Below, piece by piece: positions 48,239 through 60,200 of a stretch of 64,000 nt of DNA. The stretch comes from Membranipora membranacea (taxonomy: Eukaryota; Bryozoa; Gymnolaemata; Cheilostomatida; Membraniporidae): NCBI GenBank assembly GCA_914767715.1, contig OU612067.1:21984162-22048161 (forward strand), written 5' to 3'. The notes beneath the pieces are model-generated. The model had not been told where the DNA came from. It ran no database searches and was given only the letters and a program-made list of their open reading frames with translations. Position 1 is the first letter of the stretch. Every line of letters begins with the position of its first letter. Position numbers and translations under genes: made by a program.

Positions 48239-51200
48239 CTGCAAAATCAACAAAATGAGCTAAATGTGACATACTATACAGGCACCAGTGATGGTAACTA
48301 TGAAGAACTAGCTCCTAATAATTGCTAATAAACAAAGTTATCATACAGCTGTACAATAAAAACCTACAATCCAATGTGTGGATCGTGATTTGATCATCTC
48401 AACAAGAACATGAATAAATGCTGTCGGTGTGGCTAATAAAATCAATGAAATGTATGAATGTTTGCCTTGGTTGCATCATAATGCATCATCAGGCTCATCT
48501 TTTCCACTGTTATTGTGTGAATAATGATCTGAGTTTGTCGTATATCACAAATGTAGCATTGTTGTTCATGGTGAACTCAATTCGTTAGGTCTCACAATCT
48601 CACCAGGGGGATCCGTTCAGGAAGTAGTTCTGCCAGCAACTCCAGCAATTCAGTAATAGACATCATGCAGTTGTTGTTTCCTATCAACGAACCAGCTGTA
48701 CCATGTGACATGACAGACATAACAAGTAGTGACAGACCTTGCCTAACCAATGATGGGAGGCTGGAACGGATTTCGCGAAAAAGATCATATTCTTTCCATT
48801 TCGTTGTCTCTGTCACAAATCCAGATTTGTCAAGGCTCTCCTTCATAATACGAGCTTCTTCCTCAGCCCCTTCCCTGTTCACAGAGTTGAACATCACTAA
48901 TCCACATCTCTTTACATTAGTTTGCTGGTATGGGATGATATACTGATCACTGAGATCAAACAGACGGTTGATGTCGTCTATGTTGAGTGGATGCTTCTCT
49001 ATGAGTTCCTTCAGTATTTGCTGTTCGCCTTAACGAAAGAAAATTGAAAAATTCTATATTGAAATGCAGGAGAGAGGAAGTGACTTATATTAATTGATAA
49101 GTCACTATTAGGTATCGGAAACATATTCATGTAATTTTAGATTTTGCATTGATTAAGCTCGCTGGTTTCATTCTAGGTGGTCTTCGACGAAGAAACCTGG
49201 GTTTAACAAATGTGGGGTTTATCAAACACGTTCATCCGTTGCATTTCAAGATAACATTTGAAGATAACAGATGCTATAAGGTTTTAAGTTTCTGAATGAT
49301 GAGCTTACTTGATATAATCTTTAGCTTTGAGATATAGTCTTCTAGCACTTCATGACCTGTCTTGTCTATGCTTGAATCTGAAATATTGAACAAGATGTTT
49401 TACCTGACACCAACCTTCAGTCCGATTGCATCAGAAAACAGAGAGAGGTTAGGACAAGATGAATATGTTTGCTAACTCTCCCAAAAAATGGTCAGGCTTT
49501 TGAATAGTAAATTAGTTACGATAAAACAATTACACTTAGATAACGTCATAGACTTATTAATAAAGCTTGACAGGACACTATATATAGCTGAAGTGTGGCA
49601 CTTAATTGTGGGGCAACGTAACGTAATTTGTAATTCTTTACTAATTTATTATGAACTTTTATTAACCACCGATCAATGCGTGAAGCAAATAAGACCATGT
49701 GAAAACAAAAAACAAAAGAAAAAATAAGAAGGCATTGATGTATTGGCGTATAAATTATTCACAAATACTTTCGTACTAATAGGGATTCCCCTGATTTCGT
49801 GAAATGTTGGATGTTAACGATGCAAGTAACCGAATCGCGTAGACTTTCACAAACTGTTATCTGATTGGCTGTCAGATTTGAATGATTGGCTGTTTGTTTT
49901 GATTGATAAGTCAAGGCCATATCTATGTAAACAACTTTGGTTAAAAAGATGCAATGGTTGATCAATATGTTGAGTGTCTCATTGATTTGGACCTGGAGCA
50001 AGAGGGAGAAGGGATGCAATGACTAATGGGGTATCAAATTGAATAAATATGAGGAGATAGTTGAGCCTAAGCATATCCAGAAGCTGAATCACTGGGCTGG
50101 TTGGTATAATAAACAAGGAGAAACAGCTTCTCCTTGGTTTAATTTTTTCTTTATAATTTTTTTCTATCACTGTAGGCCTATGATTGAGACTGGCTGAGGA
50201 GGATTACAGAAGGATAACACCCATAAATCATTAGTAAGAATTTGGGAAATGACAATCATGAGTGCCAGGCTGATATTCGTACAAAATTTATTTTGCAAGA
50301 ATTGGTGGAAATTTGCACGAGCATGTGGCCTCTGCTTTAATGACAAGCTGCTAACTCTATTGTTATTCTCAATGTCCGATTAAAATTGATCAAGTGATCA
50401 ACAAAAAGCCTGGATTTTAGACAGTAAATCAATGATAGCATCTTTGCTTCTACCTTCCAATGCCTCAATGCTGATGCCCCCATAGAGTGTGCTGTCTAGG
50501 TATATTATTAAGTCTATTGATAACGTACACTTTGTCATTGTGGGATTGCCTAGCAGACAACAAATTCTTCAATGAAACAGTTTACTTACATGGATACATG
50601 AGCAGTTTCGGCACACAACGACGGTTCTTATCAACTTCCCTACTGCACACATAGGTTTCCTCACCAGTATAGCAAACATTGTCTGCCTCTGTTGTTTTGA
50701 ACCAAGAAGGATCAACTGCTTTAGCCGGATTCATATTGTTTGCCAGTAGGCAGTGAGAACAATACAATATACTCTCATACCGTATCCCTTTCCACACAGA
50801 CTCAAGTTCCTCTGTGAGCTGTCGAAGAGTGGTAAGCTGCATATGCCATGCCTCACAGATCTTTTTCTGGGGAGTGAGTGTTATTAAGGTGACCCTGCAT
50901 TCTTTTGATTCATGGAGTAGATGCTGAATGATCCCGTTACCAGTAGTGATTGAAGCACCATTTGTGCCCACCTCAGGAAAGCTTGAAAGGTGTGAGTTAA
51001 TACCCAAGTAAGAAGCAGTAATGAGAGAGAAGACATATCCAGGTACAGGAAGACCGCGAAGTAATAGATCTATCTTCAACGGGATGAGCTGTCCAAATAC
51101 CGAAGGTGCTACTACCATTCGAGTGGCAAAATAAGGAATGATGTATTTCTGATTGCTTATTGCAGCAGTTGAACCACATAGATGTACAAGGTGGAATGTT

Positions 51201-54200
51201 CTTAGGATTTCGATGGATACATCAACAGGGAGTTTGGATTCTTGCTCTAAGAGGTGTCGAAGCAGAGGTGCGTCCATCACTCCTGTTTCTTTGAATGTGT
51301 CTATCATCTCTTTGTATCTGCTCTTTTCTATGGTTTTTCCATCAATGGGAAATGGAATAAATTCATCTAGCCTTTTGTTCCAGGATTCCTCCAGTGTGTG
51401 GTTGTATAGGACTTCTATCACACTTGTTATGACTTTTGAGCGATGGAATATAAAGTTTGATAGATTGTCTTGTCTCCTGAACCACATTATTTGACTTATT
51501 TCATGAAGATACTCGAGAGTGACATGTCCTTTATCATCAGGAAATTCTGTCTCTATTTCAGACAGGGTGAGCATGGGCTTGTCAGAGTGTTGGACTAGCT
51601 TCTGTAGTATTCGATACCAGCTACCGGGAATCTCAGTGATTAATCCTGCACCAGCTGCTATGATAGCATTTTTCAGCTTGTCGATTTCAGGCTGTCCGGA
51701 TGTCTTCGAGAAGTGATGGATGTCACAAGGCCTTATCAGGACTTCTGAGGTGTTGGCGAAGCTGGTCATGGTGAAGATCGGGTTAGAGTCATTGTTCAAG
51801 TTCTGATTGACATTATTTTCTGCTTGGATGATACGTTGGCGCAATTTCTCAGTGACTTTGAGCAGTTGATGAGTCGTCTGTTCAACCTTATCAGGTATAC
51901 TGTCACAGTGAGTGAGGACTACTACAGGTCTCTTCAGTTGAGGACACGCAATGTAGAGGTGGGATAACCACTCAATACAAAGCTCTTGGCAGGCAGATTC
52001 CTCACCTTTCTCTGAAGCTAATCTATCAAACTCAGCAATGTCTATCACTAGCAGCGGCACACAGTTTCTTTTAAAAGACAGTCTATAGGAAAAGTGATGG
52101 ATCTTCTGGCCTCCGAAGTCAGTAAAGAGTATTTTTGATTTCTCATCAGCGTCTGCCTCGCTCATTTCAAAGACTTTAGTGGCAGCATCCAATTTCCCCT
52201 CATCAGAATCGCGTTGTGTCAGCACCCTTTTGTTTGCTTGCACACTGTTAACAAGGCTTGTTTTACCAGCTCTGCTTTTCCCTATGACTGTGACAGGTAT
52301 AAGTCTCTGATTACTGGCTTTCTCAATATGGAGGTCATGAATGTACTTTCTCACAGCTTCTACACCTTGCGTACAGACACCTAGTGGTGGAGATGTTAGC
52401 GAACCACAGTTATCACACTCTACTTCTTTTAATGTTGTGATACTGAATAAGCTCTCGGGGATGGTTGTGAGAGATCTGTTATTCCTGATATCCAAAGACC
52501 ACAGATTAATCAGCTGGCTGATGCTGCAAAAGAACAGAAGATAAAGTGTATTGCGTGAGAACGTAAAAGTGGTCATCTGGTAAGTATCTTCTTCAGAGGG
52601 GATAATGCTGGGAAGAGAGGGATTTGGCAAAGTATGCTGAATCGTTGGCCAAGTAGAACCTTCCTACAACTTCTTTATAGAAATAAAGGTGAATTGGATA
52701 TAAGGTCCTTGAGTAAGACTAACAATGAGACGAAAACTCACTGTCGCGACTTAAAATAAATCATGGTGGTAATGACTTATTCAAACTTATATTCAAATTT
52801 TATCATAAATAAGCTGCATACTTGTAATGTATAAATTACCCACCTTTCTGGTAATGTTGATAGATCACAGTATGACACATCTAAGACCTTCAATGACCTC
52901 ATCATACCAATACTATCAGGTAATGTGTGTAGATTCTTATTACCTGATACATTTAACTTCTCTAGATCTGTCAGTGAGCCGATACTATAATATATATATA
53001 AAGATAAGTAAGACTAACAATGAGAAGAAAACTCACTGTCACCATAGGCGTATTTAATCTGTCTGGTCAACTCTCTAACAAAAATAGCCCCGCGCAGCGG
53101 AAAAATTTTTTTCATGAGACAAGCATCTGTTAGAGACTCTAACAAATTTGTTAGAGTCTCTAACAAATTGTTAGAGTAGAGAATATTGACTTTGTTTCTA
53201 GAGCATCTGAGGCCTAAACCACCATCCATTCACAAATCTTTAGCAGTGGGCCTGCTGGGATTGTGATTGGATCTTTGGCTTGAGGTGGTGGTGGTTTGGA
53301 CCTCATCTATTCTCAAGAATATCTAACCACCCCAAGCCTCAGATCCACTCAAGGATTTTTCAGTGAAGCTTGTGAGTGGATCGGAGGCTTGTGGTGGTGG
53401 TTTTGGCCTCAGCTATTTCAGCATGTGATTGGATCTTTGGCTTGAGTTGAGGTGGTGGTCTGGCTCGGCCACAGCTACGCTTTAGAATGTCTGACTTGAC
53501 TTGAGGCCCTAAGGCTGCCAACAAGCTTCAGGTTCACTCACAAATCTTTTGCAGAATTCAGTCATGGGTATCTGAGAGATCAGACATAGTACACATTTCA
53601 AAAGCCCATTATCAACTCATTGGTTGGGTGGTTGATAAGAATCCGTGACAACTCGAAAATGCAATTTCAAAAATCAAACCACAAACACCATTTTTGAAAT
53701 GAACATTTTCGAAGTGTCCGTATACCGGTTGAAAGTAGACTTTTGCAATATGTTGTGTACTATGTCTGATCCAGCAGGTGCCCATGATGACTGCAGTGGG
53801 TCTGACTCTGAAGCTGTGTTGTGACCATGATTGATAGCTATGACTATGATGGCCAAGTGGTGGTTCTGTGGGGTTCTGTTGACAGTCTCAATCAATCAAC
53901 ACAACAATAAAAATCAATGAATCAACAACAAGCAATCAATCAACCACCAACCATCATCATCAATAATGAAATGATGATCATGATGATGATGATGAAAAAA
54001 AGACAGGTGTGCTTGCTTTGCTTTGTTGCTAAATATGCATATTGATGAGAGGATTGGAGGGATGAAAGTTAAGGGACTTTCTGGGTAACATGAGGAAGTT
54101 TTTAGGGAGAAAAGATTTGCTCTATCTGCATTTTCCTGTAACTTCGTTGCATCCCAAAGTATTAATTAAGATGACCTTGGAATGTCAATAGACAACAAAA

Positions 54201-57200
54201 AGTCTACTGGTTTCATATCAAAATTTTACTTCTATGTCCAGTGACAAAGAGAGGACAACTAATAATAATAACAGAAAAAGAAGACAATTCCTCATTACTT
54301 GATTCGAGGGTGGAACATTTTTCCCAACACTCTAACCATCCTTGCCTCTAACATTCGAGAGTTCGAGATAGTTAAATACGCCTATGCTGTCACAACTTAA
54401 AATAAATCATGGTGGTAATGACTTATTCAAACTTATATTCCAATTTTTTCATAAATAAGCTGCATACTTATAATGTATAAATTACCCACCTCTCTGGTAA
54501 TGCTGATAGATCACAGTACCATACAGTTAAACTCTTTAATGACCTCATCATACCTATACTATCAGGTAATGTGTGTAGATTCTTATTACCTAACACATCT
54601 AACGTCTCTAGAGCAGTCAGTGAGCCGATACTATAATATATATAAAGATAAATAAGACTAACGATGAGAAAATAACTCATTGTCACATATTAAAATAAAT
54701 CATGGTGGTAATGACTTATTTTAAACTTTAATTTAAATTTCATCATAAATAAGCTGCATACTTATAATAGATAAATTACCCACCTTTCTGGTAATGCTGA
54801 TAGATCACAGCCTGACACATTTAGGGTCTTCAATGACCTCATCATACCAATACTATCAGGTAATGTGTGTAGATTCTTATTCTCTGACACATCTAACGTC
54901 TCTAGAGCAGTCAGTGAGCCGATACTATAATATATATAAAGATAAGTAAGACTAACAATGAGACGAAAACTCACTGTCGCAACTTAAAATAAATCATGGT
55001 GGTAATGACTTATTCAAACTTATATTCCAATTTTATCATAAATAAGCTGCATACTTATAATGTATAAATTACCCACCTTTCTGGTAATGCTGATAGATCA
55101 CAGCCTGACACATTTAGGGTCTTCAATGACCTCATCATACCAATACTATCAGGTAATGTGTGTAGATTCTTATTACCGTACACATTTAACGTCTCTAGAG
55201 CTGTCAGTGAGCCGATACTATAATATATATAAAGATAAGTAAGACTAACAATGAGAAGATAACTCATTGTCACATATTAAAATAAATCATGGTGGTAATG
55301 ACTTATTCAAACTTATATTCCAATTTTATCATAAATAAGCTGCATACTTATAATGGATAAATTACCCACCTCTCTGGTAATGCTGATAGATTACAGTTTG
55401 ACACAACTAAGACCTTCAATGACCTCATCATACCAATACTATCAGGTAATGTGTGTAGATTCTTATTACCTAACACATCTAACGTCTCTAGAGCAGTCAG
55501 TGAGCCGATACTATAATATATATAAAGATAAGTAAGACTAACAATGAGAAGATAACTCATTGTCACATATTAAAATAAATCATGGTGGTAATGACTTATT
55601 CAAACTTATATTCCAATTTTATCATAAATAAGCTGCATACTTATAATGGATAAATTACCCACCTTTCTGGTAATGCTGATAGATCACAGTATGACACATC
55701 TAAGACCTTCAGTGACCTCACCATACCTATACTATCAGGTAATGTGTGTAGATTCTTATTACCGTACACATTTAACGTCTCTAGAGCTGTCAGTGAGCCG
55801 ATACTATAATATATATAAAGATAAGTAAGACTAACAATGAGAAGATAACTCATTGTCACAACTTAAAATAAATCATGGTGGTAATGACTTATTCAAACTT
55901 ATATTCCAATTTTATCATAAATAAGCTGCATACTTATAATGGATAAATTACCCACCTTTCTGGTAATGCTGATAGATCACAGTGCCGCACAGTTAAACTC
56001 TTCAATGACCTCATCATACCAATACTATCAGGTAATGTGTGTAGATTCTTATTACCTGATACATTTAACTTCTCTAGATCTGTCAGTGAGCCGATACTAT
56101 AATATATATATAAAGATCAGTAAGACTAACAATGAGAAGATAACTCACTGTCACAACTTAAAATAAATCATGGTGGTAATGACTTATTCAAACTTATATT
56201 CCAATTTTATCATAAATAAGCTGCATACTTATAATGTATAAATTACCCACCTCTCTGGTAATGCTGATAGATCACAGTGCCGCACAGTTAAACTCTTCAA
56301 TGACCTCATCATACCAATACTATCAGGTAATGTGTGTAGATTCTTATTACCTGATACATTTAACTTCTCTAGATCTGTCAGTGAGCCGATACTATAATAT
56401 ATATATAAAGATCAGTAAGACTAACAATGAGAAGATAACTCACTGTCACAACTTAAAATAAATCATGGTGGTAATGACTTATTCAAACTTATATTCCAAT
56501 TTTATCATAAATAAGCTGCATACTTATAATGTATAAATTACCCACCTCTCTGGTAATGCTGATAGATCACAGTACAGCACAGTTAAACTCTTTAATGACC
56601 TCATCATACCTATACTATCAGGTAATGTGTGTAGATTCTTATTACCTGATACATTTAACTTCTCTAGATCTGTCAGTGAGCCGGTACTATAATATATATA
56701 TAAAGATCAGTAAGACTAACAATGAGAAGATAACTCACTGTCACAACTTAAAATAAATCATGGTGGTAATGACTTATTCAAACTTATATTCCAATTTTAT
56801 CATAAATAAGCTGCATACTTATAATGTATAAATTACCCACCTCTCTGGTAATGCTGATAGATCACAGTACAGCACAGTTAAACTCTTTAATGACCTCATC
56901 ATACCTATACTATCTGGTAATGTGTGTAGATTCTCATTATATGACACATCTAACGTCTCTAGAGCAGTCAGTGAGCCGATACTATAATATATATAAAGAT
57001 AAGTAAGACTAACGATGAGAAGAAAACTCACTGTCGCAACTTAAAATAAATCATGGTGGTAATGACTTATTCAAACTTATATTCAAATTTTATCATAAAT
57101 AAGCTGCATACTTATAATAGATAAATTACCCACCTTTCTGGTAATGCTGATAGATCACAGCGCCCCACAGTTAAACTCTTCAATGACCTCATCATACCTA

Positions 57201-60200
57201 TACTATCAGGTAATGTGTGTAGATTCTTATTACCTGATACATTTAACTTCTCTAGATCTGTCAGTGAGCCGATACTATAATATGTATAAAGATTAGTAAG
57301 ACTAACAATGAGACGAAAACTCACTGTCGCAACTTAAAATAAATCATGGTGGTAATGACTTATTCAAACTTATATTCAAATTTTATCATAAATAAGCTGC
57401 ATACTTGTAATGTATAAATTACCCACCTTTCTGGTAATGTTGATAGATCACAGTATGACACATCTAAGACCTTCAATGACCTCATCATACCAATACTATC
57501 AGGTAATGTGTGTAGATTCATATGACCTGACACATTTAACGTCTCTAGAGCAGTCAGTGAGCCGATACTATAATATATATATAAAGATAAGTAAGACTAA
57601 CAATGAGAAGAAAACTCACTGTCGCAACTTAAAATAAATCATGGTGGTAATGACTTATTCAAACTTATATTCAAATTTTATCATAAGTAAGCTGCATACT
57701 TATAATGTATAAATTACCCACCTTTCTGGTAATGTTGATAGATCACAGTCTGACATATATAAGACCTTCAATGACCTCATCATACCTATACTATCAGGTA
57801 ATGTGTGTAGATTCTCAATAGCGGACATATCTAACCTCTCTAGAGCTGTCAATGAGCCGATACTATAATATATATAAAGATAAGTAAGACTAACAATTAG
57901 AAGAAAACTCACTGTTGCAACTCAAAATAAATCATGGTGGTAATGACTTATTCAAACTTTAATTTAAATTTCATCATAAATAAGCTGCATACTTATAATG
58001 GATAAATGACCCACCTTTCTGGTAATGTTGATAGATCACAGCCTGACACAACTAAGACCTTCAATGACCTCATCATGCCAATACTATCAGGTAATGTGTG
58101 TAGATTCTTATTCTCTGACACATCTAACGTCTCTAGAGCAGTCAGTGAGCCGATACTATAATATAAAAAGATAAGTAAGACTAACAATGAGAAGATAACT
58201 CACTGTCGCAACTTAAAATAAATCATGGTGGTAATGACTTATTCAAACTTTTATTCAATTTTATCATAAATAAGCTGCATACTTATAATGTATAAATTAC
58301 CCACCTTTCTGGTAATGCTGATAGATCACAGTATGACACACCTAAGACCTTCAATGACCTCATCATACCAATACTATCAGGTAATGTGTGTAGATTCTCA
58401 ATAGCGGACATATCTAACCTCTCTAGAGCAGTTAGTGAGCCGATACTATAATAATAAAGATAAGTAAGACTAACAATGAGAAGATAACTCACTGTCGCAA
58501 CTTAAAATAAATCATGGTGGTAATGACTTATTCAAACTTATATTCAAATTTTATCATAAATAAGCTGCATACTTGTAATGTATAAATTACCCACCTTTCT
58601 GGTAATGTTGATAGATCACAGTATGACACATCTAAGACCTTCAATGACCTCATCATACCAATACTATCAGGTAATGTGTGTAGATTCTTATTACCTGATA
58701 CAGTTAACTTCTCTAGATCTGTCAGTGAGCCGATACTATAATTTATATATAAAGATAAGTAAGACTAACAATGAGAAGAAAACTCACTGTCGCAACTTAA
58801 AATAAATCATGGTGGTAATGACTTATTCAAACTTATATTCAAATTTTATCATAAGTAAGCTGCATACTTATAATGTATAAATTACCCACCTTTCTGGTAA
58901 TGTTGATAGATCACAGTCTGACATATATAAGACCTTCAATGACCTCATCATACCTATACTATCAGGTAATGTGTGTAGATTCTCAATAGCGGACATATCT
59001 AACCTCTCTAGAGCTGTCAATGAGCCGATACTATAATATATATATAAAGATAAGTAAGACTAACAATGAGAAGAAAACTCACTGTCGCAACTTAAAATAA
59101 ATCATGGTGGTAATGACTTATTCAAACTTATATTCAAATTTTATCATAAGTAAGCTGCATACTTATAATGTATAAATTACCCACCTTTCTGGTAATGTTG
59201 ATAGATCACAGTATGACACATCTAAGACCTTCAATGACCTCATCATACCAATACTATCAGGTAATGTGTGTAGATTCATATTACCTGACACATTTAACGT
59301 CTCTAGAGCAGTCAGTGAGCCGATACTATAATATATATATAAAGATAAGTAAGACTAACAATGAGAAGAAAACTCACTGTCGCAACTTAAAATAAATCAT
59401 GGTGGTAATGACTTATTCAAACTTATATTCAAATTTTATCATAAGTAAGCTGCATACTTATAATGTATAAATTACCCACCTTTCTGGTAATGTTGATAGA
59501 TCACAGTCTGACATATATAAGACCTTCAATGACCTCATCATACCTATACTATCAGGTAATGTGTGTAGATTCTCAATAGCGGACATATCAAACCTCTCTA
59601 GATCTGTCAGTGAGCCGATACTATAATATATATAAAGATAAGTAAGACTAACAATTAGAAGAAAACTCACTGTTGCAACTCAAAATAAATCATGGTGGTA
59701 ATGACTTATTCAAACTTTAATTTAAATTTCATCATAAATAAGCTGCATACTTATAATGGATAAATGACCCGCCTTTCTGGTAATGTTGATAGATCACAGC
59801 CTGACACAACTAAGACCTTCAGTGACCTCATCATGCCAATACTATCAGGTAATGTGTGTAGATTCTTATTCTCTGACACATCTAACGTCTCTAGAGCAGT
59901 CAGTGAGCCGATACTATAATATATAAAGATAAGTAAGACTAACAATGGGAAGATAACTCACTGTCGCAACTTAAAATAAATCATGGTGGTAATGACTTAT
60001 TCAAACTTATATTCCAATTTTATCATAAATAAGCTGCATACTTATAATGTATAAATTACCCACCTTTCTGGTAATGCTGATAGATCACAGTATGACACAC
60101 CTAAGACATTCAATGACCTCATCATACCAATACTATCAGGTAATGTGTGTAGATTCTTATTACCTAACACATCTAACGTCTCTAGAGCAGTTAGTGAGCC

